Positions 5,624 through 12,867 of a DNA stretch of 14,788 nt are shown one piece after another. Source of the stretch: Bacteroides sp. CAG:443 (GTDB lineage Bacteria > Bacteroidota > Bacteroidia > Bacteroidales > Bacteroidaceae); contig FR887837.1 in NCBI GenBank assembly GCA_000432735.1, positions 286 through 15,073 on the forward strand, read 5' to 3'. The notes under the pieces were generated by a model. It saw nothing but the letters and a program-made list of their open reading frames with translations, was not told the origin of the DNA and ran no database searches. Numbering within the stretch: the stretch's first letter is position 1; the number at the start of each line of letters is the position of its first letter. A program made the position numbers and the translations under genes.

Positions 5624-7024
5624 ATGACAACATATACTTATCATACCGCACATAAAATGATGTTAGGCGACCTTCATACGCCAGTCAGCACGTATCTGAA
5701 AGTACGTGACCTTTTTCCACAAAGTGCACTTATGGAAAGCTCCGATTATCACGGAACAGAAAACAACCGTTCGTTCATCGCTTTCAATCCGATAGCCAGT
5801 ATCGGCATCAACCACGGCATAGCTACGGCAGTTTATCCTGATGATACACGCGTTGAAACAGCACTAAGCGAGCATTTCACGGCAGAAAACGCCATCAACG
5901 ATTTTCTTTCTCACTTCAAGGTAGAAGGAGAATATGCCAATTACTGCGGCCTGTATGGATATACGACTTTCAATGCTGTACGTTATTTTGAAAATATCCC
6001 TGTAAAAGACAGCCGCGACCCCAAGAACGACGCACCCGAAATACTTTACATCTTATATAAATACCTGATTGTCTTCAACGACTTCAAGAGTGAAATGGTA
6101 CTTATCGAAATGCAAGACGGTGAAGACAACAATCATATTCACGATATAGAAAAAGCTATCAACAACCGGAACTATACGACTTACGACTTTTATCCCATAG
6201 GAAAAACCACCAGTACACTGACCGACGAAGAGCATAAGGCCAATATTCGTAAAGGCATTGCACACTGCTTGCGGGGAGATGTTTTTCAGGTAGTCCTTTC
6301 TCGCCGTTTTATCCAAAAATTCCAAGGCGATGATTTCAAGCTATATAGAGCTTTAAGAAGCATCAACCCGTCGCCATATCTGTTCTATTTCGATTTTGGA
6401 GGCTTCCGTATCTTCGGTTCATCTCCTGAAACGCACTGCAAGATAGAAAACGGACAAGCTACCATCGACCCGATAGCCGGTACTACCCGCCGCAGCGGAG
6501 ACAAAGAAACAGACAATCAACTGACAGCCGCTCTGCTTGCAGACCCCAAAGAGAATGCCGAACACGTCATGCTGGTCGACCTGGCACGAAACGATCTAAG
6601 CCGCAATTGCCACAATACTCATATCGAATTCTATAAAGAACCACAATATTACAGCCATGTTATCCATCTGGTAAGTCGCGTAAGCGGTACACTGGACAAA
6701 GAAACGAATCCCGTACGAGCATTCATCGATACATTTCCGGCCGGCACACTAAGCGGAGCTCCAAAAGTTCGTGCCATGCAGATCATCAGTGAAATAGAAC
6801 CACACAATCGAGGTGTATACGGGGGATGCATCGGTTTCATCGGTTTAAATGGAACACTGAACCAAGCAATCACTATCCGTACATTCGTAAGCCGAAACAA
6901 TGAACTCTGGTTTCAGGCTGGAGGCGGTATCACGGCACTGAGCAATGAAGAAAACGAATTACAGGAAGTTAACAACAAGCTGGGGGCATTGAAGAAAGCC
7001 ATCCTTCTGGCAGAAAAATTATAA
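5624..7024 (+). CDS. trpE: Anthranilate synthase component I
   Basis: A 466-residue chorismate-binding enzyme (family about 450-520) that converts chorismate and ammonia to anthranilate and pyruvate, receiving ammonia from TrpG. The N-terminal ALMESSD (about 35-41) corresponds to the LLES element that binds the feedback inhibitor tryptophan. The catalytic C-terminal domain shows DPIAGTTRRSG, the motif ADPKENAEHVMLVDLARNDL, GTLSGAPKVRAM and YGGCIGFIG. The last motif, normally QAGAGIV, reads QAGGGIT (431-437), a small departure noted in the findings. It is separate from TrpG, not fused, with a 14-nt gap, so the two are probably made in matched amounts. Confidence 0.96.
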   Translation: MTTYTYHTAHKMMLGDLHTPVSTYLKVRDLFPQSALMESSDYHGTENNRSFIAFNPIASIGINHGIATAVYPDDTRVETALSEHFTAENAINDFLSHFKVEGEYANYCGLYGYTTFNAVRYFENIPVKDSRDPKNDAPEILYILYKYLIVFNDFKSEMVLIEMQDGEDNNHIHDIEKAINNRNYTTYDFYPIGKTTSTLTDEEHKANIRKGIAHCLRGDVFQVVLSRRFIQKFQGDDFKLYRALRSINPSPYLFYFDFGGFRIFGSSPETHCKIENGQATIDPIAGTTRRSGDKETDNQLTAALLADPKENAEHVMLVDLARNDLSRNCHNTHIEFYKEPQYYSHVIHLVSRVSGTLDKETNPVRAFIDTFPAGTLSGAPKVRAMQIISEIEPHNRGVYGGCIGFIGLNGTLNQAITIRTFVSRNNELWFQAGGGITALSNEENELQEVNNKLGALKKAILLAEKL

Positions 7025-7038
7025 AACGCACTTGAACA

Positions 7039-7602
7039 ATGAAAATAGTTATCATAGATAATTACGACTCATTTACTTATAACCTGAGTCACTTAATCAA
7101 AGAACTGGGAGCCGATGTAACAGTGTTACGCAACGACTGCTTTCAGATAGGAGAATTGGAACAGTTTGATAAAATCGTATTATCACCGGGACCGGGCATA
7201 CCGGAAGAAGCCGGCCTACTGCTGGATGTCATTCGAAATTACGCCGAACGCAAACCTATATTGGGAGTTTGCTTGGGAGAGCAGGCCATCGGCGAAGTAT
7301 TCGGTGGCAAACTGACCAACCTTTCAACCGTATATCACGGTATACAGAGTCCGGTTACCATTACGGTCGATGACTATATCTTCGACCAACTTCCCCGCGA
7401 AATTCCAGTAGGACGTTACCACTCATGGGTTGTCGATACAGACGGATTTCCGGACTGTCTGGAAATAACAGCTGTAAGTAAGGAAGGATACATCATGGCA
7501 TTGCGTCATCGCAACTATGACATTCGTGGCATTCAGTTCCATCCGGAATCCATCCTTACTCCCGATGGCAAACAAATGATGCAAAACTGGTTAAATCACT
7601 AA
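7039..7602 (+). CDS. trpG: Anthranilate synthase component II (glutamine amidotransferase)
   Basis: A 187-residue class I glutamine amidotransferase that releases ammonia from glutamine for TrpE. The catalytic triad is visible: Cys78 in LGVCLGEQ, His168 and Glu170 in GIQFHPES. Other signatures are DNYDSFTYNL at the start and the oxyanion loop SPGPGIPEEAG. The nucleophile motif has Glu where many relatives have His (GVCLGHQ); this fits the GxCxGxQ consensus and should not impair activity. A homologous role in folate synthesis (PabA) cannot be excluded by sequence alone, but its place between trpE and trpD makes tryptophan synthesis the main job. No trpD fusion is present, in contrast to E. coli. 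Confidence 0.95.
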   Translation: MKIVIIDNYDSFTYNLSHLIKELGADVTVLRNDCFQIGELEQFDKIVLSPGPGIPEEAGLLLDVIRNYAERKPILGVCLGEQAIGEVFGGKLTNLSTVYHGIQSPVTITVDDYIFDQLPREIPVGRYHSWVVDTDGFPDCLEITAVSKEGYIMALRHRNYDIRGIQFHPESILTPDGKQMMQNWLNH

Positions 7603-7616
7603 AAAAGGCTATTACA

Positions 7617-8612
7617 ATGAAAGAAATACTTATACGACTTTTTGCCCACGAAGAACTCTCTCACGAAGAGGCATACGAATTGATGAAGGGCATTACCCGA
7701 GGCGACTATAACGAAGCTCAAATAGCATCACTACTTACCGTATTCCAAATGCGAGGAGTAAAAGTTAATGAATTGACCGGCTTCCGTGAAGCCCTGTTGG
7801 CAACCCGAATACCTGTTAATCTATCCGATTTCGAACCGATCGATATCGTCGGCACGGGAGGCGACGGAAAGAATACATTCAATATCTCAACCTGTGCCTG
7901 CTTCATCGTAGCCGGGGCCGGATACGCTGTAGCCAAACACGGCAATTACGGTGCCACTTCAGTAAGCGGCGCCAGCAACGTAATGGAACAGCACGGAGTA
8001 AAATTCACCAACGATGAAAGTAAACTGCGACGCTCCATCGAAACATGCGGTATGGCATACCTGCACGCCCCTCTCTTTAATCCTGCCATGAAAACCGTGG
8101 CTCCGGTACGAAAGGCCCTGCAAGTACGTACCTTGTTTAATCTCCTTGGTCCGCTGATCAATCCATGTTTGCCTGCTTATCAACTATTAGGAGTAGCCGA
8201 TCTTCCACAGATGAGACTTTATACCAATACGCTGCAACGATTGAATATCGGGTTTGCCGTGGTCAACAACCTCGACGGATACGACGAAATTTCTCTGACA
8301 GACGAATTTAAGATCATGACCAACCGCTACGAAACAATTTACCGTCCTTCCGATTTAGGCTTCACCATAGCAAAAAGAGAAGAACTCTACGGAGGAAACA
8401 CACCGGAAGAAGCTGCCCGGATATTCGACAACGTGTTACAAAATCGAGCAACGAAAGCTCAGACCGATTGTGTACTGATCAATGCCTCATTTGCCATACA
8501 AGCACGCGATCCGCAAAAACCGATTGAAGACTGCGTAGCACTGGCTAAGGAATCATTGGAAAGTGGACGAGCATGGAATACGTTCTGCAAATTCGTCAGC
8601 ATAAACAGCTGA
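7617..8612 (+). CDS. trpD: Anthranilate phosphoribosyltransferase
   Basis: A 331-residue enzyme (normal length) that transfers the phosphoribosyl group from PRPP to anthranilate. The GTGGD loop (79-83) and the KHGN motif (107-110), both involved in PRPP binding, are intact, as are NIST (89-92) and FNLLGPLINP. The KHGN motif continues YGATSVSG instead of the commoner RSVSSKSG, likely a lineage variation. The ATG follows trpG by 14 nt, so it belongs to the same transcript. The following 53-nt gap to trpC is longer than others in the operon and carries repeats (separate entry). Confidence 0.96.
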   Translation: MKEILIRLFAHEELSHEEAYELMKGITRGDYNEAQIASLLTVFQMRGVKVNELTGFREALLATRIPVNLSDFEPIDIVGTGGDGKNTFNISTCACFIVAGAGYAVAKHGNYGATSVSGASNVMEQHGVKFTNDESKLRRSIETCGMAYLHAPLFNPAMKTVAPVRKALQVRTLFNLLGPLINPCLPAYQLLGVADLPQMRLYTNTLQRLNIGFAVVNNLDGYDEISLTDEFKIMTNRYETIYRPSDLGFTIAKREELYGGNTPEEAARIFDNVLQNRATKAQTDCVLINASFAIQARDPQKPIEDCVALAKESLESGRAWNTFCKFVSINS

Positions 8613-8666
8613 AAACATCAGCACGTTTTCATTAAAACATCACCACATTTTAAAAAAACATCACCA
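8612..8666 (+). repeat. Three short imperfect repeats in the trpD-trpC gap
   Basis: Units starting at 8612, 8634 and 8655 (periods 22 and 21 nt) share AAAACATCA(G/C)CA. The last unit runs into the trpC start codon. The first two units can each form a small hairpin (GAAAAC/GTTTTC at 8611-8616 and 8625-8630; TTAAAA/TTTTAA at 8632-8637 and 8648-8653) with similar loops. Confidence 0.65.
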
Positions 8667-9460
8667 TGAATCAAGACATATTGACCGACATCATCGCACA
8701 TAAACGAAAAGAGCTTGTTACCCAAGAGGCGGCTGTATCAATGTCACTTCTTGAAAGCCATATCGGAGACATTACAGCAAAATATAGCATGAAGCAGAGC
8801 CTTCTGTCCTCATCAACCGGAATCATTGCCGAATTTAAACGTCGTTCTCCGTCAAAAGGCTGGATCAACCAAGAAGCAGATGTTTCGGTTATTCTCCACA
8901 ACTACGAACAGGCCGGAGCGGCTGCCCTTTCCATCCTGACAGACGAAATGTTTTTCGGCGGTTCTCTGAAAGACATTCGCATCGCCCGCCCGACTGTAAA
9001 CCTCCCGATCCTGCGCAAAGACTTCATCATCAGCCGATACCAACTGTTACAGGCAAAGGTCACTCAGGCTGATGCTATACTATTGATAGCAGCGGCACTC
9101 ACACCTGATGAATGTAGATCGTTGGCTCACGAGGCTCACAAACTTCAACTGGAAGTGTTGCTCGAATTACATCGGGAGGAAGAGCTGGAATATATCAACG
9201 AGTATGTAGACATGATAGGTATAAACAACCGCAATTTGGGAACCTTTCATACCGATACGGAAAATTCGTTCCGCCTCATCGAAAAACTTCCCAAGGATAA
9301 GGTACTGGTATCGGAAAGTGGGATCTCACAGCCGGAAACAGTTGCCAAATTACGTGAAGCAGGCTTCCGAGGCTTCCTGATTGGAGAGAATTTTATGAAA
9401 ACCGAAAATCCGGGAACTGCATTAAGTCAGTTTATCCATCATATTCATTCCGCCTTATGA
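8666..9460 (+). CDS. trpC: Indole-3-glycerol phosphate synthase
   Basis: A 264-residue (beta/alpha)8 enzyme, standard length, that closes the pyrrole ring of carboxyphenylaminodeoxyribulose phosphate to form indole-3-glycerol phosphate. Active-site motifs are intact: EFKRRSPSKG (56-65) with the first catalytic lysine, LRKDF (116-120) with Lys118 as likely general acid, LLELHREEELE, IGINNRNL and VSESGI, and the phosphate-binding end FLIGENFM. It is a single-domain protein, not fused to TrpF as in E. coli, but its stop overlaps the trpF start by 4 nt (ATGA), which suggests coupled translation. Confidence 0.96.
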   Translation: MNQDILTDIIAHKRKELVTQEAAVSMSLLESHIGDITAKYSMKQSLLSSSTGIIAEFKRRSPSKGWINQEADVSVILHNYEQAGAAALSILTDEMFFGGSLKDIRIARPTVNLPILRKDFIISRYQLLQAKVTQADAILLIAAALTPDECRSLAHEAHKLQLEVLLELHREEELEYINEYVDMIGINNRNLGTFHTDTENSFRLIEKLPKDKVLVSESGISQPETVAKLREAGFRGFLIGENFMKTENPGTALSQFIHHIHSAL

Positions 9461-10077
9461 TTGTAAAAGTATGTGGTATGCGACACCCCGACAATATTCG
9501 GGAAGTGGAAAAGACCGGAACCGACTGGATGGGATTCATCTGTTATGAACGCTCCCCTCGGTTTGTTTCATCAGCTCCCGCCTACCTTCCCGTCCGTTCA
9601 AAACGTATCGGAGTTTTCGTCAATGCCGATTATCAAACAATCACTACACGAGCTAGGGAACTGAAACTCGATTACCTGCAACTGCACGGATCGGAATCTC
9701 CAGCTTTCTGCCAGCGGTTACATACAGAAGGATACAAGCTGATAAAAGCATTCTCCTTCCGCAAACCTTCAGAACTGAGTCGCACAGATGAATATGTATC
9801 GTATTGTGATTATTTCCTTTTCGATACGCCATGCCATGGATACGGAGGCTCGGGACAGTCATTCGACTGGGACATTCTGAACGGCTATCAAGGTAATACT
9901 CCTTTTCTGCTGAGTGGAGGCATCCGTCCCGAAAGTCTGGAAGCATTATCCAGCTTTCATCATCCAGCTTGGGCAGGTATTGACCTGAACAGTGGTTTCG
10001 AAACGGCTCCGGCAGAAAAGGATGTGACAGCACTCCAAAACTTTATTCAACAATTCAGATTATTAACCAACAAATAA
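9457..10077 (+). CDS. trpF: Phosphoribosylanthranilate isomerase
   Basis: A 206-residue (beta/alpha)8 enzyme that performs the Amadori rearrangement of phosphoribosylanthranilate. Catalytic Cys6 lies in VKVCGMR and the acid Asp123 in YFLFDT. Further family motifs are GFICYERSPRFV, LQLHGSE, the phosphate-binding LLSGGI and GIDLNSGFE. The start codon overlaps the end of trpC in an ATGA junction, so the ribosome probably reinitiates. It precedes trpA by only 12 nt. Confidence 0.95.
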   Translation: MIVKVCGMRHPDNIREVEKTGTDWMGFICYERSPRFVSSAPAYLPVRSKRIGVFVNADYQTITTRARELKLDYLQLHGSESPAFCQRLHTEGYKLIKAFSFRKPSELSRTDEYVSYCDYFLFDTPCHGYGGSGQSFDWDILNGYQGNTPFLLSGGIRPESLEALSSFHHPAWAGIDLNSGFETAPAEKDVTALQNFIQQFRLLTNK

Positions 10078-10089
10078 AACAATACAACT

Positions 10090-10866
10090 ATGAATCGTAT
10101 CAATGAATTATTCAACCGCAAACAACACGATATACTATCATTATATTTTTGTGCCGGAAGCCCGACACTTGAGAGTACAGCAAGCATCGTCAAGACATTG
10201 GAGCTGAAAGGTATTGACATGATAGAAATAGGAATACCTTTCAGTGATCCGATGGCTGACGGTGTGGTCATACAGGAAGCCGCAACCCAAGCTTTACGAA
10301 ACGGAATGACACTCCGAAAGCTTTTCGAACAACTGAAAGACATCCGTCGTGAAGTAAACATGCCACTTATCCTGATGGGTTACTTAAATCCCATCATGCA
10401 ATACGGCTTCGAACATTTTTGCCAGAGCTGTCAGGCATGTGGAATAGATGGCATTATCATCCCCGACCTTCCTTTCAAAGACTATCAGGAAGAATACCGT
10501 CCCATAGCTGAACGCTATGACCTGCGCATCATCATGCTGATAACTCCCGAAACAAGCGAAGAACGTATCCGCGAAATAGACCAGCACACCGATGGATTCA
10601 TCTACATGGTCTCTTCGGCTGCCACTACCGGAGCTCAGAAAAATTTCGATGAGCAGAAACAGGCCTACTTCAAGCGAATAGAAAATATGAAACTACATAA
10701 CCCTCGTATGATAGGTTTCGGTATATCAAACAAACAAACTTACGAGGCTGCCGCCTCACATGCTTCTGGATGTATCATAGGCAGTAAATTCATCACATTA
10801 TTGAACGAAGAACAAGGAGATGCTGCAAAAGCTGCCGACCGCCTGAAGAGTTTGTTAGCACAATAA
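10090..10866 (+). CDS. trpA: Tryptophan synthase alpha chain
   Basis: A 258-residue (beta/alpha)8 protein, close to the usual 255-270. It cleaves indole-3-glycerol phosphate to indole and glyceraldehyde 3-phosphate and passes indole through a tunnel to TrpB. Catalytic Glu46 and Asp57 are seen in MIEIGIPFSDPMADG. Further motifs are LMGYLNPIMQYG, GIIIPDLPF, and MVSSAATTG with phosphate-binding GFGISN near the end. It is the last gene of the operon. Only a weak terminator candidate follows, so some read-through toward the asparaginase gene is possible. Confidence 0.96.
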   Translation: MNRINELFNRKQHDILSLYFCAGSPTLESTASIVKTLELKGIDMIEIGIPFSDPMADGVVIQEAATQALRNGMTLRKLFEQLKDIRREVNMPLILMGYLNPIMQYGFEHFCQSCQACGIDGIIIPDLPFKDYQEEYRPIAERYDLRIIMLITPETSEERIREIDQHTDGFIYMVSSAATTGAQKNFDEQKQAYFKRIENMKLHNPRMIGFGISNKQTYEAAASHASGCIIGSKFITLLNEEQGDAAKAADRLKSLLAQ

Positions 10867-10892
10867 AAAGTGAAAGCCAACAAGTCTAAAAA

Positions 10893-11001
10893 CATAAAAG
10901 AGTGAAACTATACAAGGGTATATACAATTGATTTATCACATAAAAACAAGCATTTTGTTATTTTATTAATTCAATTTTTGCATAGTTAAAACTCTTTTAT
11001 G
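10893..11001. repeat. Long-range inverted repeat between trpA and the asparaginase gene
   Basis: CATAAAAGAGT-GAA-ACTAT-A-CAA (10893-10915) is mirrored by TTG-C-ATAGT-TAAA-ACTCTTTTATG (10978-11001): 11-, 5- and 3-bp matched blocks with a small internal loop and one mismatch, separated by 62 nt. The right arm fills the spacer of the asparaginase promoter and includes part of its -33 element. Confidence 0.7.
10945..10970 (+). terminator. Weak terminator candidate after trpA
   Basis: AACAA (10945-10949) and TTGTT (10955-10959) could form a 5-bp stem, followed by ATTTTATTAATT. The stem is short and A/T-only apart from one pair. It is the best simple candidate within 110 nt of trpA, but it is not convincing. 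Confidence 0.25.
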
Positions 11002-11009
11002 TATCTTTG
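10977..11009 (+). promoter_or_regulatory. Promoter of the asparaginase gene
   Basis: TTTG (10977-10980), 21-nt spacer, TATCTTTG (11002-11009): full match to the Bacteroides consensus. The start codon at 11036 is 26 nt downstream. The gene therefore has its own promoter independent of the trp operon. Confidence 0.8.
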
Positions 11010-11035
11010 TGACAAAATAAGCAATAGACACGAAC

Positions 11036-12085
11036 ATGATTAAGCCAGATTATCCTTCCGTTTTGCTAATTTACACTGGAGGTACGATTGGAATGATCGA
11101 AAATCCGGAAACTGGAGCGCTGGAAGCTTTTAACTTCGACCAACTTCAAGAAAATGTTCCGGAATTGAAACGTTTTAATTATCGTATATCGTCTTACCAG
11201 TTCAATCCTCCCATTGATTCATCTGATATGGAACCTGCCTTATGGAGCAAATTGGTAAAGATTATTCATTACAATTACGATAACTTCGATGGTTTCGTCA
11301 TTCTACACGGAACAGATACCATGGCTTATACAGCGTCGGCCCTCAGCTTTATGCTGGAAAACCTAAGCAAACCTGTCATCTTGACAGGAAGTCAGCTTCC
11401 TATCGGCGTACTGCGTACCGACGGAAAGGAAAATCTGATAACCTCTATCGAAATTGCCGCGGCCAAACATCCGGACGGACGAGCCATTGTACCCGAAGTA
11501 TGTATCTTCTTTGAAAATCTATTGCTGCGCGGAAATCGTACGACAAAGATCAATGCAGAAAACTTCAATGCTTTCCGTTCGTACAACTATCCCCCTTTAG
11601 CTACTGTAGGTATACATATAAAGTATGAATACGACCGCATTCGCAAAGCTGACCCTAACCTGCCAATGCATCCACATTACGTGTTCGATACAAATGTACT
11701 GATTCTAACTATTTTCCCAGGCATACAAGAAAATGTAGTCAGCAACATATTCCAAAGTCCAGGCTTGAAGGCTGTAGTCCTCAAAACATACGGTTCGGGA
11801 AATGCTCCACAAAAGCCCTGGTTTATCCGCCTGCTAAAGGAAGCGACGCAACGAGGCATTATTATCGTGAATATCTCCCAATGCCCTGCGGGAATGGTGG
11901 AAATGGGACGATACGAAACAGGATTACACTTACTCGATGCCGGAGTGATCAGTGGATACGATGCTACAGTAGAAAGTGTACTGACCAAGCTGATGTTCCT
12001 GCTGGGCCATAACCTGAGCCCAAAAGAAGTACGTACCGAGATGAGCCGTTCCATTGCAGGAGAATTCTCAAGACCCGAGTTGTAA
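11036..12085 (+). CDS. ansA: Type I (cytoplasmic) L-asparaginase
   Basis: A 349-residue asparaginase that hydrolyses L-asparagine to aspartate and ammonia. The two active-site signatures are present: YTGGTIGM (13-20) with nucleophile Thr17, and HGTDTMAYTA (91-100) with Thr93-Asp94 of the second triad. ILTGSQLPIG and GNRTTKINAENFNAF follow the type I pattern. The N-terminus has no signal peptide, so it should act in the cytoplasm, unlike periplasmic type II enzymes. It has its own promoter. Its stop codon lies inside a tandem repeat that may control the following regulator gene. A glutaminase side activity is possible. The functional link with the trp genes or the two-component pair is not evident. 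Confidence 0.93.
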   Translation: MIKPDYPSVLLIYTGGTIGMIENPETGALEAFNFDQLQENVPELKRFNYRISSYQFNPPIDSSDMEPALWSKLVKIIHYNYDNFDGFVILHGTDTMAYTASALSFMLENLSKPVILTGSQLPIGVLRTDGKENLITSIEIAAAKHPDGRAIVPEVCIFFENLLLRGNRTTKINAENFNAFRSYNYPPLATVGIHIKYEYDRIRKADPNLPMHPHYVFDTNVLILTIFPGIQENVVSNIFQSPGLKAVVLKTYGSGNAPQKPWFIRLLKEATQRGIIIVNISQCPAGMVEMGRYETGLHLLDAGVISGYDATVESVLTKLMFLLGHNLSPKEVRTEMSRSIAGEFSRPEL

Positions 12086-12099
12086 CATTTTCGTAACAT
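12082..12099 (+). promoter_or_regulatory. Tandem GTAACAT repeat, possible OmpR-type regulator site
   Basis: GTAACAT (12082-12088) and GTAACAT (12093-12099) are identical direct repeats separated by 4 nt, an 11-bp period. This is the layout of PhoB/OmpR-family binding sites. The pair lies about 31-48 bp upstream of the putative -7 element at 12130-12137, where an activator or autoregulator could act. Confidence 0.45.
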
Positions 12100-12129
12100 C
12101 TATTTCATCGTGACGAAACAAAAAGATAC

Positions 12130-12137
12130 CACCTTTG
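12130..12137 (+). promoter_or_regulatory. Probable -7 element of the two-component operon
   Basis: CACCTTTG, followed by CACC, resembles the TAnnTTTG element with one mismatch. No clear -33 TTTG lies at the normal distance, which would suit a promoter that depends on an activator. Initiation would be near 12143, after the GTG at 12110 and before the ATG at 12164. Confidence 0.45.
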
Positions 12138-12163
12138 CACCAATCAATAATAAACAAAGCACT

Positions 12164-12850
12164 ATGAACAATTATCGCATTCTTGTTGTAGACGATGAAG
12201 AAGACCTTTGTGAGATTCTGAAGTTCAATCTCGAGATGGAAGGATATACAGTAGATACAGCCAACTCTGCTGAAGAAGCGCTTAAACTGGATATCAAACA
12301 ATACAATTTATTACTTCTAGATGTTATGATGGGAGAAATATCCGGTTTTAAAATGGCACGCATGCTGAAGGCGGATAAAGATACGGCTGAAATACCCATT
12401 ATTTTTATCACAGCAAAAGACACAGAAAACGATACAATTACCGGATTCAACTTAGGAGCAGACGATTATATCTCCAAGCCGTTCTCTTTGCGTGAAGTAA
12501 TCATGCGTGTAAAGGCTGTATTACGCCGTACAGCCAGCGTACAAGTAAAGGAAGAAGAACAGCTACAATACAAGGGACTTATTATCAATATACCACAAAA
12601 GAAAGTAACAATAGACGGCGAAGAAGCGTCTCTCACAAAGAAAGAGTTTGAAATTTTACTATTGCTGTTACAAAATCAGGGACGAGTGTTCTCACGTGAA
12701 GATATTCTGGCAAAAGTATGGCACGAAGAAGTATATGTACTCGACCGGACCATCGACGTAAACATTACTCGTTTGCGCAAAAAGATAGGGAATTACGGTA
12801 AATACATAGTAACCCGCCTCGGATACGGTTACTGTTTCGAATGTGAATAA
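12164..12850 (+). CDS. rprY: OmpR/PhoB-family response regulator, RprY-like
   Basis: A 228-residue two-domain response regulator. The receiver domain (about 1-118) has the acidic pair Asp10-Asp11 in LVVDDEED, phosphoacceptor Asp53 in LLLLDVMMGE, Thr83 in FITAKD and Lys105 in YISKPF. The C-terminal winged helix (about 135-228) shows SLTKKEFEILLLLLQNQGRVFSRE in its first part and DRTIDVNITRLRKKI as recognition helix, ending RLGYGYCFE. A longer frame opens with GTG at 12110, but it would cross the likely promoter and adds residues with no family match, so ATG 12164 is preferred. The kinase gene follows after 17 nt, so the two form one operon. The name RprY is by resemblance to the Bacteroides fragilis RprX/RprY pair. 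Confidence 0.9.
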   Translation: MNNYRILVVDDEEDLCEILKFNLEMEGYTVDTANSAEEALKLDIKQYNLLLLDVMMGEISGFKMARMLKADKDTAEIPIIFITAKDTENDTITGFNLGADDYISKPFSLREVIMRVKAVLRRTASVQVKEEEQLQYKGLIINIPQKKVTIDGEEASLTKKEFEILLLLLQNQGRVFSREDILAKVWHEEVYVLDRTIDVNITRLRKKIGNYGKYIVTRLGYGYCFECE

Positions 12851-12867
12851 TTCATTAAAAGGCCATC

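Noticed and set aside
7116..7128. GTAACA-G-TGTTAC palindrome within trpG
   Set aside because: It lies in well-conserved coding sequence (amino acids VTVLRN) and is short enough to be chance.
7267..7300. TrpG nucleophile motif GVCLGEQ instead of GVCLGHQ as a possible loss of function
   Set aside because: The catalytic Cys, His and Glu are all present and the position is variable in the family (GxCxGxQ).
4587..10587. Several minus-strand open frames of 60-126 codons inside the trp genes
   Set aside because: They are frame shadows of strongly conserved plus-strand enzymes, with atypical composition and no recognisable domains.
12110..12163. GTG-started 18-residue extension of the response regulator
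   Set aside because: The extension spans the probable promoter (-7 element at 12130-12137) and has no counterpart in the receiver-domain family. ATG 12164 gives the standard N-terminus.
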